Shown one piece after another: positions 1-8,830 of a stretch of DNA of 64,000 bases (positions within the stretch are counted from its first letter, which is position 1; every line of letters starts with the position of its first letter). The position numbers and the translations under genes were made by a program. This DNA is from DGNJ01 sp002388905 (lineage in GTDB: Bacteria > Pseudomonadota > Gammaproteobacteria > Pseudomonadales > Porticoccaceae). The notes under the pieces are model-generated. The model did not search any database. It had not been told where the DNA came from and saw only the letters and a list, made by a program, of their open reading frames with translations. Location: positions 62,001-126,000 of the forward strand of contig DAITSJ010000008.1 in the NCBI GenBank assembly GCA_036843405.1. The letters run 5' to 3'.

Positions 1-281
1 GCGTGCTTTTTCTTTTCCAGTACACTTTTCACATCCTCGAAGTCGAGGACAATGCGCGCCGGCCTTTCGATGGTGTAACTCTGGGGTTGCGCGGGTGGCT
101 CGGAGAACATCAATCGCATCTCGAACTCGTTGCCGGGCAACGCCACGAAATCGATATCGTCCAGCGTCGCACTCTGTGCCAGCCCGTGGTGGAGCAGGCC
201 GAGACCGACAACCAGTATGCCTGCGAATCGCTGAATCAGTTGTCTGAAGCCTTTCATGCCTATTTCCCCAGCGTCATTCAT
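1..281 (-). CDS. pilQ: PilQ, type IV pilus secretin (N-terminal part, truncated by window edge)
   Basis: Only the first ~93 codons are in the window. The start at 281 overlaps the pilP stop in an ATGA junction; an in-frame ATG at 257 is the alternative and gives a cleaner signal peptide (charged start, hydrophobic stretch, AQS cleavage region). After it comes the start of an AMIN domain (pattern around DDIDFVALPGNEFEMRL), the peptidoglycan-binding module found at the N-terminus of PilQ. PilQ forms the outer-membrane ring through which the type IV pilus leaves the cell. It is the last gene of the pilMNOPQ operon. The secretin pore domain lies outside the window. Confidence 0.9.
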   Translation of the reverse strand, partial: MNDAGEIGMKGFRQLIQRFAGILVVGLGLLHHGLAQSATLDDIDFVALPGNEFEMRLMFSEPPAQPQSYTIERPARIVLDFEDVKSVLEKKKH

Positions 282-811
282 GTTGATTTTTCCTTAAGGG
301 CCAGTGTCCGTGGCCGTTCGACCCAGCCCCCCTTGCCGTCCGGTACGATTTCTATGACATCCACCTGCAACGGGGTTATGGAAACGATCCTGCCGTAGTT
401 CCTGCCCAGGTAATCGCCCACCGTGACCCGGTGAATCCCGCCGCTACCGTCGTTGATCAGGGCCCAGATCGTGCCGTCCCGGCTCAATGTGCCGACCATG
501 GAAAGCGAGGCGATGCTGAAGCTCTCCAGGTATTGCTTGCGACGACTTTCATCCGGTTTAACCGCAGCCTTGCCGGACAGCCCCTCCTGCGACAACACTT
601 GCTGCGGCGGGTCGAAGGGACTGCGCATGGCAACATTGGAATACTTGTAGGCCTGGTAGGGAGGGAAAGTGGGAATGGGCTCGATTTCCCCCGCCGGGCG
701 CGCCTTCACGTCCGACATGAACTTCCTCAGGTCGCCATGCTGTTCGCCGGAGCAGGCGGCGAGCAGGAGGGCGGCGAAGGCCGCCAAACCGATCCGGTGC
801 CAGGCAATCAT
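278..811 (-). CDS. pilP: PilP, type IV pilus inner-membrane lipoprotein
   Basis: 177 residues, the usual PilP length. A lipoprotein signal ends with the lipobox LLAAC (Cys20), so the protein should be anchored in the inner membrane. The rest is a periplasmic PilP domain: an unstructured linker, then a beta-rich part with a GTIWALINDG stretch. PilP binds the PilN-PilO dimer and the PilQ N-domains, linking the inner-membrane alignment complex to the secretin. It starts four bases after the frame-corrected end of pilO and overlaps pilQ by four bases, so translation is probably coupled. Confidence 0.93.
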   Translation of the reverse strand: MIAWHRIGLAAFAALLLAACSGEQHGDLRKFMSDVKARPAGEIEPIPTFPPYQAYKYSNVAMRSPFDPPQQVLSQEGLSGKAAVKPDESRRKQYLESFSIASLSMVGTLSRDGTIWALINDGSGGIHRVTVGDYLGRNYGRIVSITPLQVDVIEIVPDGKGGWVERPRTLALKEKST

Positions 812-814
812 CTG

Positions 815-1427
815 CTATTCATCCTGTAGCTTGTAACGGTAGGTTTTCGCCAGCACTTCGAACTGGAGGATATTGCTGTCCCTGGACTCGCTGATGGAGT
901 AATCGTGCAGGGTCACGATTCTCGGCAACGCGGCCACCCCGCTGACAAAGGACCCGAAGTCGTGGTACCCCCCCCCTGGCGACTATACGGATGGGCAATT
1001 CCACGTAGAACTCGGCCGCCCGTTCCGGTTGCAGCGTGATACTCTGGATTTCCAGGCTGCTGCCGTACCCGATCTCGGTAATGTCCTCGAGCAAGCCGGG
1101 GACCTCGGTATCGCTGGGCAGCTGAGCCAGCAGGGCCCCGAAGGATTCCTCCACCTCGGCCATCTGGGCCCGGTACGCCTCAAGATTGGCGGCCTCGAAG
1201 GCGCGATCCTTGAAGGTCTGCTTGAGCCGGGCCTCTTCCTGTTCGAGTTTTTCCAGACGCAGGTTTTGATCCTTGATATGGAAAAAGTACCCCCCGACGA
1301 GAACCACCACGAAAATGCCGATCAGCAGCAGGATCTTCACCGGCAGCGGCCAGACACCGATAGTGTTGAACTCGAGTTCGGCGAAATCGATATCCCGGAG
1401 CTGTTTGAGCGTATCACTGATCGCCAT
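815..1427 (-). CDS. pilO: PilO, type IV pilus assembly protein, with a one-base frameshift
   Basis: Read from ATG 1427, the protein has a cytoplasmic tail, one membrane segment (about residues 28-48) and a coiled-coil/ferredoxin-like periplasmic part, as in PilO. A run of nine G on the coding strand (plus-strand C 968-976) breaks the frame. As written, the ORF continues in an unrelated frame to a stop at 819. With eight G the frame continues as ...GGYHDFGSFVSGVAALPRI... to a TAG at 817-815, giving 203 residues with a normal PilO C-terminus. The cause is either a sequencing/assembly indel or a real slippage site. Partners are PilN (just upstream) and PilP (downstream). Confidence 0.85.
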
Positions 1428-1429
1428 GC

Positions 1430-2017
1430 CTATGCCCCCGCCTCATCTGCCTGGTCCGCATCCGCCTGGGCCGCTCTCGGCTGGGTAAGCTTGACCCGCA
1501 TCTCGAATTTGTTGCCCTGCTCCCCAAGGGTCTCGTTGGCCTCCACCTTGGTCAGGTTCGGATCCGTGAACTTGTAGGATTCATCCAGGTTGCGCATGAA
1601 TGCCGAAACCCGGTTGTTGGATTCGGCGTAGCCCACCAGCGCCAGGTTGTCGCCGTTGCGCCTGAGGCTCGACAGGAACACGCCCTCGGGCATTGCCGCC
1701 ACCATCTCGTCGAAAATCCTGACGATATCCGGGCGATTGGCCTGCAGCGACTGGATAACCTCCATGCGATCGAGAAGCTGCTGCTTGCGCCGCTTAAGCT
1801 CCGCAATCTCCTTGACTTGTCTGTCGAGAACCGCGATTTCCTGTTTCAGGAGGTTGTTGCGACTGGCCTGGTTGTCGATACTGGCGGCCACCAGGCGATC
1901 CCAGGCAAAAAGCGCCACCAGGGCCAGCACCAGCACCAGCGCCATGACCCCCAGGAATTCCTTCTTCTTCTCCTGGCGGTATTCTTCCCGCCAGGGCAGT
2001 AGGTTGATGGTCGCCAT
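1430..2017 (-). CDS. pilN: PilN, type IV pilus assembly protein
   Basis: 195 residues. The N-terminus starts with the conserved PilN cytoplasmic peptide (INLLPWREE) that docks into a groove on PilM, followed by one membrane helix (about residues 22-40) and a periplasmic coiled coil plus ferredoxin-like fold that dimerises with PilO. The two-base gaps to pilM (stop 2020) and pilO (start 1427) indicate one transcript. The acidic Ala/Asp-rich tail (AAQADADQADEAGA) is an ordinary variable end. Confidence 0.94.
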   Translation of the reverse strand: MATINLLPWREEYRQEKKKEFLGVMALVLVLALVALFAWDRLVAASIDNQASRNNLLKQEIAVLDRQVKEIAELKRRKQQLLDRMEVIQSLQANRPDIVRIFDEMVAAMPEGVFLSSLRRNGDNLALVGYAESNNRVSAFMRNLDESYKFTDPNLTKVEANETLGEQGNKFEMRVKLTQPRAAQADADQADEAGA

Positions 2018-2019
2018 AG

Positions 2020-3087
2020 CTACTCGAAGCTCCTTAATGCCAGACCCGCGGCAATCAACATGGCCGGGGCATCATTGGCCAGGGCCACGGCATTGACCTT
2101 GCTGGCCACCGCCATATTGGCAAAGGGGTTGGCCACCAGCGTCGGCAGGCCCAGCTTTTCCTCCACTTCGTCCCGGAGACCGGTCATGGCCGCGACCCCG
2201 CCGGCGAGTACGAGTTGGTCGACATAATTGTACTGGCTGGATGAAAAGAAGAATTGCAGGGACCGGGACACCTGCTGGATCAGGGCTTCCTTAAAGGGTT
2301 CGAGAATCTCGCTCTCGAAATCCTCGGGCAGGCCGCCCTGTTTCTTGGCAAGCCCCGCTTCCTCCTGGGAGAGCCCGTAGCGGCGTTGAACCTCTTCGGT
2401 CACCTGCCGACCGCCGAACAGCTGTTCCCGGGTATAGACGGTTTTATTGTCCACGAGGACGCTCAGGGTAAGCATGGTGGCGCCGATATCGGCCACGGCC
2501 ACCACCTGGTCGCCCATTTCCTCGAGTTGCTCGGCGATCAGCCGGAAGGCCCGCTCCACGGCGAAGACTTCAACGTCGACCACCTTTGGAGTGAGCCCGG
2601 AAGCCTCGAGGGCCTCCTGACGGGTTTCAACGTTTTCCCGCCGGCAGGCCGCCAGGAGCACATCGACCTGGGTCTCGTTGATCTCCGAGGGGCCTATCAC
2701 CTCAAAATCCAGGGCGACTTCATCCAGGGGGTAGGGGATATACTGGTCGGCCTCCAGGGCAATCTGGGTCTCCATGGCCTGCTCGTTGAGCTCGGCGGGC
2801 ATTTCGATCATCTTGGTGATGACGGAGGAGCCCGGCACCGCCACGGCCACGTCCTTGGTTCTGGGTTTCGCCTGGGCCACCAGCTTGCGTATGGTATCCG
2901 CCAGCGCCTCCACATCGTTGATGTTCTTTTCCACCACCGTGTTGGGCGGCAGGGGGCGCACCATGTAGCTCTCGACTTTGTATCGGCTTCCGCTTTTGCT
3001 CAGCTCCAGGAGCTTCACAGAAGAGGAAGTGATATCCAGCCCCAGGACTGGTTTGGACTTTTTGTCCAGAAAACCGAATATATCCAT
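2020..3087 (-). CDS. pilM: PilM, actin-like type IV pilus ATP-binding protein
   Basis: 355 residues from ATG 3087; an in-frame ATG at 3129 would add 14 uncharacteristic residues, while MDIFGFLDKKSKPVLGLDI is the normal PilM start. The actin/FtsA-type nucleotide fold is visible: phosphate-1 loop near GLDITSSSVKLLEL, phosphate-2 loop VADIGATMLTLSV, and adenosine motif LVLAGGVAAMTGL near the C-terminus. PilM is cytoplasmic and links PilN to the pilus motor platform. It is the first gene of pilMNOPQ and divergent from mrcA, the usual arrangement in pseudomonads and relatives. Confidence 0.95.
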   Translation of the reverse strand: MDIFGFLDKKSKPVLGLDITSSSVKLLELSKSGSRYKVESYMVRPLPPNTVVEKNINDVEALADTIRKLVAQAKPRTKDVAVAVPGSSVITKMIEMPAELNEQAMETQIALEADQYIPYPLDEVALDFEVIGPSEINETQVDVLLAACRRENVETRQEALEASGLTPKVVDVEVFAVERAFRLIAEQLEEMGDQVVAVADIGATMLTLSVLVDNKTVYTREQLFGGRQVTEEVQRRYGLSQEEAGLAKKQGGLPEDFESEILEPFKEALIQQVSRSLQFFFSSSQYNYVDQLVLAGGVAAMTGLRDEVEEKLGLPTLVANPFANMAVASKVNAVALANDAPAMLIAAGLALRSFE

Positions 3088-3187
3088 TTTTGTTTTCTGT
3101 TTCCCGTCATTGCATAGAGCACATGACAAACGACTTTAACTAAATTTTATAGCTTTGCAAGTGATGCAATGCGCATTTCGATGATCT

Positions 3188-3193
3188 TATAAT
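3188..3193 (+). promoter_or_regulatory. Putative -10 box of mrcA
   Basis: A perfect TATAAT lies 28 bases before the mrcA ATG in the 133-base divergent region shared with pilM. The -35 position (TGCAAT with a 17-base spacer) is weak, so the call rests mainly on the -10. The same region is AT-rich toward pilM (TATAAAAT on the minus strand), but I could not assign a full pilM promoter. Confidence 0.4.
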
Positions 3194-3220
3194 ACGCGTC
3201 CATGGCGCAGCAACGACGTA

Positions 3221-5728
3221 ATGAAATCATATTTGCTCAAATTTGGTAAGCTTTTCCTGCTTCCGGCCGTTGCCGCGGCGGGTACCGCGCTGGTCCTGAC
3301 TGCCGGGTTCTACCTCTATCTGAGCCCCAAGCTACCCTCTCCGGAGACGCTGCGCGAGGTCAAATTGCAGACGCCTCTGAGAATCTATTCACAAGATTTG
3401 CAATTAATTGCCGAATTCGGCGAGCAACGTCGATCGCCGGTGACCTTCGAGGAAATTCCCCCCGCCTTTATCCAGGCTCTCCTTGCCGCCGAGGACGATA
3501 ACTTCTACAACCACCGGGGTGTCGACATAACCGGATTGTTACGCGCTGCCGTGGAGCTGGTCCTCACCGGCGAGATCCAGTCCGGGGGCAGCACCATCAC
3601 CATGCAACTGGCCAGGAACTTCTTCCTGTCCACCGAGCAGTCCTTTATCCGCAAGTTCAACGAGATCCTCCTGGCCCTGCGCATTGAGGACAAGTTCGAT
3701 AAGCAGGAGATATTGACCCTTTACGCCAATAAAATCTTCCTGGGCAACCGGGCCTACGGCGTCGAGGCGGCGGCCCAGGTCTATTACGGCACCCATATCA
3801 GCCGGCTCAACCTGCCCCAGCTGGCCATGATCGCCGGACTGCCCAAGGCACCCTCAGCCTATAACCCCCTGGCCAATCCGGGCCGGGCCCTGGCCCGGCG
3901 CAACTGGATTCTTTCGCGCATGCTCAAGCTCGGCCATATCGACAGGGAACAGTTTCGGGTGGCAGAGCAGGCGCCGGTTACCGCCAGCTACCATGGCCCC
4001 ACCAATGAACTCGACGCCCCCTATGTTGCCGAGATGGCGCGCCGGGAAGCGATCGATCGCTTCGGCCCCGGCGCCTATACCGATGGTTACTCGGTCATTA
4101 CGACCATCGATAGCGACTATCAGCAGGCCGCGGTCCGGGCCCTGCGCTCGGGCCTCCACGCCTATGACTGGCGTCACGGCTATCGGGGACCGGAGTCCCA
4201 CATCGACGATCCCGAACAATGGGTCCAGGCCCTGGCCGACACGCCTGTCTATGGCGGTATGGTGCCTGCCCTTGTCACCGCCGTCGGCGAGGAGTCTGTC
4301 GACGTCCTTGTCAAGGGTGGCGAAGCGGTTAACCTGACTAAAGAAAACGGCATCACCGTGCGCCGATACCTGTCGGAGAACCGGCGCACCGCTCCCGTGG
4401 AGGATCCCCGGGAGCTGTTATCTCCGGGCGACATCATCCGCCTCCAGCGCAGGGACGACACCTGGACACTGACCCAGGTGCCGGCCGCTCAGGCGGCACT
4501 GGTATCCCTGGACCCCGATACGGGGGCCATCCGCGCCCTGGTGGGTGGTTTCGACTTCGACCTGAGCCACTTCAACCGGATCACCCAGGCCGAGCGGCAG
4601 CCGGGCTCGAACTTCAAGCCCTTCATCTACACCCGGGCGCTGGAAAGCGGCATGACGCCCGCAACCATCGTCAACGACGCCCCCGTGGTCTTCAACGATT
4701 CCTACCTGGAAAAAGCCTGGCGACCGGAGAACGACAGCGGCAAGTTCTACGGCCCCACGCGTTTGCGCAAGGCCCTGTACCTGTCCCGAAACCTGGTCTC
4801 AATCCGCATCCTCAGGGATATGGGCGTGGACCGGGCCATCCGGGGCATGGGTCGCTTCGGTTTCGACGAGGGCAATCTGCCCCGGAACCTGTCACTGGCC
4901 CTGGGCACCCATGCCACCACGCCACTGAGTATCGCCACCGGCTACGCAACCTTCGCCAATGGCGGCTACAAGGTGGACAGTTATCTGGTAGCCGGTATTA
5001 ACGACAGCGATCACGCCGCCGTTTATCGGGCCAATCCCACTATCGTCTGCCGTGACTGCGACCTGGACCTGGGCCGGGGGGGAAAAGACCCGCTGCTGGT
5101 GGAGCCCGACAGCCGGCGGAGCGAAGCAGCCAATATCGGCGAACTCTTTGCCCGGGCCGAGGCGGCCCAGACCGGTACTGAGAACGGGACAGGAAACGGC
5201 GCCGGTGCGCCCGCAAACCAGGGTCCTCCCCTGCCGGAACTGGCCGAACAGGTACTGGACCCGCGTATCGCCTACATCATGGATTCGATGCTGAAAGACG
5301 TGATCAAGAAAGGCACCGGCCGCAAGGCCAGGGCCCTGGAAAGGAACGATATCGGTGGCAAGACCGGAACCACCAACGGTCCGCGGGACGCCTGGTTCTC
5401 GGGCTACAGTCCTCACCTGACTACCACGGTCTGGGTGGGCTTCGACGACAACAGCCCCCTGGGCCGGGGAGAATACGGCGGGTCGGCGGCCCTGCCCATC
5501 TGGATCGATTTCATGGCGGCGGCCCTGGCCGGAAAGCCTGAAGTCATCAGGCCGCAGCCCTCGGGAATCACCACAGCGCGCATCGACCCGGAAACCGGCA
5601 GCCGCGTTGGCCCGGGCAATCCATCGGGCATCTTCGAGCTATTCCTCAAGGAAAACGTGCCACCGCCGGCAACCGGCAGTGACGGCAACGGCGAATCGTC
5701 GCCATCCCTGCCCGAGGAGCTGTTTTAG
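3221..5728 (+). CDS. mrcA: Penicillin-binding protein 1A, bifunctional transglycosylase/transpeptidase
   Basis: 835 residues, typical for class A PBP1A. The order is an N-terminal membrane anchor (about 11-33), a glycosyltransferase-51 domain with the catalytic motif EDDNFYNHRG (91-100), a PBP1A-type OB-like insert, then the transpeptidase domain with the SNFK tetrad (nucleophile Ser463), an SRN motif, and KTGT (714-717). It polymerises and crosslinks peptidoglycan on the periplasmic side of the inner membrane. A Gly/Asn/Thr-rich linker (around TGTENGTGNGAGAPANQG) sits between the SxN and KTG motifs and looks like a lineage-specific insertion. It is divergent from pilM and convergent with cysQ (17-base gap). 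Confidence 0.96.
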   Translation: MKSYLLKFGKLFLLPAVAAAGTALVLTAGFYLYLSPKLPSPETLREVKLQTPLRIYSQDLQLIAEFGEQRRSPVTFEEIPPAFIQALLAAEDDNFYNHRGVDITGLLRAAVELVLTGEIQSGGSTITMQLARNFFLSTEQSFIRKFNEILLALRIEDKFDKQEILTLYANKIFLGNRAYGVEAAAQVYYGTHISRLNLPQLAMIAGLPKAPSAYNPLANPGRALARRNWILSRMLKLGHIDREQFRVAEQAPVTASYHGPTNELDAPYVAEMARREAIDRFGPGAYTDGYSVITTIDSDYQQAAVRALRSGLHAYDWRHGYRGPESHIDDPEQWVQALADTPVYGGMVPALVTAVGEESVDVLVKGGEAVNLTKENGITVRRYLSENRRTAPVEDPRELLSPGDIIRLQRRDDTWTLTQVPAAQAALVSLDPDTGAIRALVGGFDFDLSHFNRITQAERQPGSNFKPFIYTRALESGMTPATIVNDAPVVFNDSYLEKAWRPENDSGKFYGPTRLRKALYLSRNLVSIRILRDMGVDRAIRGMGRFGFDEGNLPRNLSLALGTHATTPLSIATGYATFANGGYKVDSYLVAGINDSDHAAVYRANPTIVCRDCDLDLGRGGKDPLLVEPDSRRSEAANIGELFARAEAAQTGTENGTGNGAGAPANQGPPLPELAEQVLDPRIAYIMDSMLKDVIKKGTGRKARALERNDIGGKTGTTNGPRDAWFSGYSPHLTTTVWVGFDDNSPLGRGEYGGSAALPIWIDFMAAALAGKPEVIRPQPSGITTARIDPETGSRVGPGNPSGIFELFLKENVPPPATGSDGNGESSPSLPEELF

Positions 5729-5745
5729 GGCTGTCACTGGCTTGC

Positions 5746-6576
5746 CTATGATGCATCCAGGGCGCCGATATACCTGGCCCAGTCGAAAGCCGGGTCGCCC
5801 AGGACAAAAAACGAGGGATTGATCAGGCTTTCGCGTCTGTTGTAGCGCAAAGGCCGCATCTGGCTGTCGACAACCACCCCCCCCGCGGCTTCGACCACGG
5901 CCTGGGCCGCGGCGGTATCCCACTCCGAAGTGGGACCGTAGCGGGGGTAGATATCCCCCTTGCCCTCCGCCACCCGGCAGGACTTCAGCGAGCTGCCCAG
6001 GCGCACCGTATCCACGGCGCCCAGTTCCGCTTTCATAAGCTTGACCAGGTCCGCCGCCCGGCCGGTGCCGTGGCGGCTGCTGACCATTACCGATACCGGC
6101 GTCTCGCTGCCGCCGCGGTCCGTCATGGCCCGGGTGGAAATGGGCTGCCTGCCGGAATCGCCATCCAGTCGAAAAGCTCCCCAGCCCTGCACCCCCAGGT
6201 AAGTGATGTCGCCCACGGGAAGGTGGACCACTCCCAGCACCGGCCGGCCGTCGTCCACCAGGGCGATGTTGACCGTAAACTGGTCGTTGCGGCGAATAAA
6301 TTCCCGGGTCCCGTCCAGGGGATCCACCAGCCAGTAGCGCCGCCAACGGCGGCGCTCCTCGTATCCCGGTATATGGCCTTCCTCCGACAACACGGGCACA
6401 TCGGGCAAAAGCCGGTGCAACGCGGGCAAAATAATGTCGTGGGCGGCATGGTCGGCCCGGGTCACCGGGGACTGGTCGCGCTTGGTCACCACGCCCAGAT
6501 CGGTTCGCCGATAGACGGCGAGGATGGCATCTCCGGCGCGCCGGCACAGGCCGATGATTTCGTCCGAAAGCGCCAT
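5746..6576 (-). CDS. cysQ: 3'(2'),5'-bisphosphate nucleotidase CysQ
   Basis: 276 residues from ATG 6576. The longer open frame upstream is a shadow of nudE. It belongs to the inositol-monophosphatase fold with the metal-binding signatures LSEEGH, WLVDPLDGTREF and, near the C-terminus, EWDTAAAQAVVE. CysQ hydrolyses 3'-phosphoadenosine-5'-phosphate to AMP, clearing the by-product of sulfate assimilation. It follows nudE by eight bases in the same direction, the standard nudE-cysQ pair. SuhB-type inositol monophosphatase is the main alternative, but the nudE linkage favours CysQ. Confidence 0.93.
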   Translation of the reverse strand: MALSDEIIGLCRRAGDAILAVYRRTDLGVVTKRDQSPVTRADHAAHDIILPALHRLLPDVPVLSEEGHIPGYEERRRWRRYWLVDPLDGTREFIRRNDQFTVNIALVDDGRPVLGVVHLPVGDITYLGVQGWGAFRLDGDSGRQPISTRAMTDRGGSETPVSVMVSSRHGTGRAADLVKLMKAELGAVDTVRLGSSLKSCRVAEGKGDIYPRYGPTSEWDTAAAQAVVEAAGGVVVDSQMRPLRYNRRESLINPSFFVLGDPAFDWARYIGALDAS

Positions 6577-6584
6577 GTTCACCG

Positions 6585-7157
6585 TCAATCCCCGCCGCCC
6601 GGCTCCGTCCGACGCTCTCGCGCAAGCAGGTCCCTGACCATGTAAAGGGCGGCGATGGAGCGGCCCTCGGTAAAGTCGTCCCGGGCGACAAGCGTGTCGA
6701 TATCCGCCAGGGACCAGGGCACCACCTCGATGATTTCCGGCTCGTCGCCGGGCAACCGCCGCTCGTAGAGATCCCGCGCCAGCACCACGTCGATGGCATG
6801 TTCCATATAGGCCGGGGAGAGCGTCACGGACTTGACGAACTCGAGCCGGTGGGCCCCATAGCCCACCTCTTCCATCAATTCGCGGTTGGCGGCATCCAGG
6901 TGGCGCTCGCCGGCGTGGGCCGCCCCCTTGGGCAGCCCCAGCTGGTAACTCTCGGTGCCGGCGCCATACTCGCGAACCAGCAAAACGGTGTCGTCGTCGA
7001 GCATGGGCACGATAAGAACGGCGCCGTGGGAGGGTCGGCACAGGCGTTCGTAGATACGCTCGACGCCGTTGCTAAAGCGCAGCAACAATTCCTCAACCTT
7101 GAACAGTCGGGTCCGGGCGGTTTCGTGACGCTTCAATATTTCAGGCAGTGAAGGCAT
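6585..7157 (-). CDS. nudE: NudE, ADP compounds (Nudix) hydrolase
   Basis: 190 residues, matching NudE. A canonical Nudix box GX5EX7REUXEEXGU is present, beginning GAAHAGERHLDAANRELM and ending EEVGY. NudE cleaves ADP-ribose, NADH and Ap3A into nucleoside monophosphates. The N-terminus (MPSLPEILKRHETARTRLF) resembles NudE more than other Nudix proteins. It is divergent from the HAD nucleotidase gene, 41 bases apart start to start, so the two share a very short promoter region. Confidence 0.93.
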   Translation of the reverse strand: MPSLPEILKRHETARTRLFKVEELLLRFSNGVERIYERLCRPSHGAVLIVPMLDDDTVLLVREYGAGTESYQLGLPKGAAHAGERHLDAANRELMEEVGYGAHRLEFVKSVTLSPAYMEHAIDVVLARDLYERRLPGDEPEIIEVVPWSLADIDTLVARDDFTEGRSIAALYMVRDLLARERRTEPGGGD

Positions 7158-7198
7158 ACTGGTCCGATGTCGCTATTCATGAACCCCCATTATCCGCA

Positions 7199-7897
7199 AT
7201 GATCGACTGGAGTGCCATTGACACGGTCCTGCTGGACATGGACGGCACCCTGCTGGACCTGCATTTCGACAATTTTTTCTGGGTCACCTACCTGCCCCGG
7301 CGCTACGCGGAGCAACACGGTCTGTGTCCGGAAGAGTCGACGCGGCACCTGCACCGGCGCATGGGGGAATTGCGCGGCACCCTGGACTGGTATTGCCTGG
7401 ATTTCTGGTCGCGGGAGCTTTCGGTGGACATCCGCGCCCTCAAGAGGGAAGTCGAGCACCTGATCGCCGAGCGGCCCCATGCCATTCATTTTCTCCGCAA
7501 ACTGGGCGAAGCCGGCAAGCCGCGAGTGCTGATCACCAACGCCCATCCGGGCGCCCTGGACCTGAAACTGTCCCTGACCGGTATCGGCGACCACCTGGAT
7601 ACGATCATTTCCTCTCACCAGTTCAACGCCCCCAAGGAGTCCCCGGCCTTCTGGCGGCAATTGCACGAACGCACCGGCTTCGATCCCCACCGGACCCTTT
7701 TCATCGACGACTCCGAAGCCATCCTGGCGGCGGCCGAATCCTTCGGGATCCGTTATCTGTTCTGCATCCGCCAGCCGGACAGCAAACAGCCCCCCCGGCC
7801 AACCTCGCATTACCCGGCCATCCATCATTTCGACGAAATCTTCCCCGGCGACACCCCCGGGCCGGGTTCCGGCGGCGAGGTAACGAACGATGGATAA
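7199..7897 (+). CDS. yrfG: GMP/IMP nucleotidase YrfG (HAD family)
   Basis: 232 residues from ATG 7199 (an upstream in-frame ATG at 7148 would overlap the nudE start). The HAD motif I nucleophile is LLDMDGTLLD (Asp13, Asp15), motif II lies in VLITNAHPG, and motif IV is TLFIDDSEAIL. Alignment from memory with E. coli YrfG is close throughout (WYCLDFWS, NAHP, FIDDSEAIL). It dephosphorylates GMP and IMP. The 3' end overlaps hslR by eight bases, as in the nudE/yrfG/hslR/hslO cluster of enteric bacteria. Confidence 0.93.
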   Translation: MIDWSAIDTVLLDMDGTLLDLHFDNFFWVTYLPRRYAEQHGLCPEESTRHLHRRMGELRGTLDWYCLDFWSRELSVDIRALKREVEHLIAERPHAIHFLRKLGEAGKPRVLITNAHPGALDLKLSLTGIGDHLDTIISSHQFNAPKESPAFWRQLHERTGFDPHRTLFIDDSEAILAAAESFGIRYLFCIRQPDSKQPPRPTSHYPAIHHFDEIFPGDTPGPGSGGEVTNDG

Positions 7898-8273
7898 AGT
7901 ACGCCTGGATAAATGGCTGTGGGCGGCCCGTTTCTTCAAGACCCGTTCACTGGCCAAAACCGCCATCGAGGGCGGCAAGGTCAAGGTGGAGGGTGAACGA
8001 GCCAAGCCGAGCCGTGAGATCGTCCCGGGTGCCACCCTGGATATCCGCCAGGGCTGGGCCGAAAAAAGAGTGATCGTCGAGGCGCTTTGCGACCAGCGCC
8101 GCGGGGCGCCGGAAGCCGCCACACTCTACCGGGAAACGCCGGAAAGCCTCGCACGCCGGGAAGCCGAAGCGGATCGGCGCCGCATCCTTCGCCAGAGCCA
8201 GCCCCACCCCGGCGGTCGCCCCACCAAGAAGCAGCGCCGGCAGATTCACCGCTTCAAGGAGCCGGACCAGTGA
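7890..8273 (+). CDS. hslR: Heat shock protein 15, ribosome-associated S4-domain RNA-binding protein
   Basis: 127 residues. The S4 fold occupies roughly residues 3-65 (VRLDKWLWAARFFKTRSLA ... GGKVKVEGERAK). The C-terminal tail is rich in Arg/Lys (RRRILRQSQPHPGGRPTKKQ). Hsp15 binds free 50S subunits that carry a nascent chain and helps recycle stalled ribosomes. It sits between yrfG (eight-base overlap) and a small DUF4124 gene whose GTG start overlaps its stop. Confidence 0.94.
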   Translation: MDKVRLDKWLWAARFFKTRSLAKTAIEGGKVKVEGERAKPSREIVPGATLDIRQGWAEKRVIVEALCDQRRGAPEAATLYRETPESLARREAEADRRRILRQSQPHPGGRPTKKQRRQIHRFKEPDQ

Positions 8274-8731
8274 ATCCCGCCTGTATGCTGGCATTGCTCG
8301 CCGGCCTGTCCTCGTTACCGGTGGCGGCGGCACCGGTGTACAAATGGCAGGACGAGGCCGGTCGCTGGCATTTTTCCGACCGCCGACCACCGGATGATGA
8401 AACACCCGTCACCCGGGCGGAACCCGGGCCTGCCAATATCGAGGCGAGCGGCGCTGCCAGGGAAGGTCTCAATACGGTATTCCCGGCCGAAACCGAGGCC
8501 GAGAAAGCCCTTCGCCGCCAACAGCAGGAGCGGCAACGTCAAGAGGACCAACAGCGGCGAGCGGCCTGCGACCGGGCCAGGACTGCCCTGAAAACCCTTG
8601 AAGGACCCGTGGTCTTTTCTCAGCCGGACGGCGGCTATGCGGCCGTCTCCGAGGACGAGCGCGCCCGCCGGGCCAGCCAGCTGGCCGCCCGCATCCGCGA
8701 GCACTGTCCCCGCAACAATCGTCGCCAGTGA
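8270..8731 (+). CDS. DUF4124 domain-containing secreted protein
   Basis: 153 residues from a GTG at 8270 that overlaps the hslR stop (GTGA), with GGAG at 8257-8260 at proper spacing; ATG 8285 is the alternative. A Sec signal peptide ends near VAAA, followed by the DUF4124 core (VYKWQDEAGRWHFSDRRP), a short domain common in gammaproteobacterial envelope proteins with no known biochemical role. The remainder is a Gln/Arg/Glu-rich helical stretch (RRQQQERQRQEDQQRR), probably a coiled coil. It interrupts the usual hslR-hslO pair. Confidence 0.75.
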   Translation: MNPACMLALLAGLSSLPVAAAPVYKWQDEAGRWHFSDRRPPDDETPVTRAEPGPANIEASGAAREGLNTVFPAETEAEKALRRQQQERQRQEDQQRRAACDRARTALKTLEGPVVFSQPDGGYAAVSEDERARRASQLAARIREHCPRNNRRQ

Positions 8732-8830
8732 CGGCGTCGCCGGTGGCCGGTCACAGGACGGCGGACCCGGAACTGGACAAATCGGGCCGGCTCTCTTACA
8801 TTGCCGCCCCCCAATCTCCGTGCCATTGCC

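Noticed and set aside
5639..6799. Open frame of 386 residues on the minus strand across cysQ
   Set aside because: Different reading frame of cysQ; no family features, Arg/Gly/Pro-rich composition.
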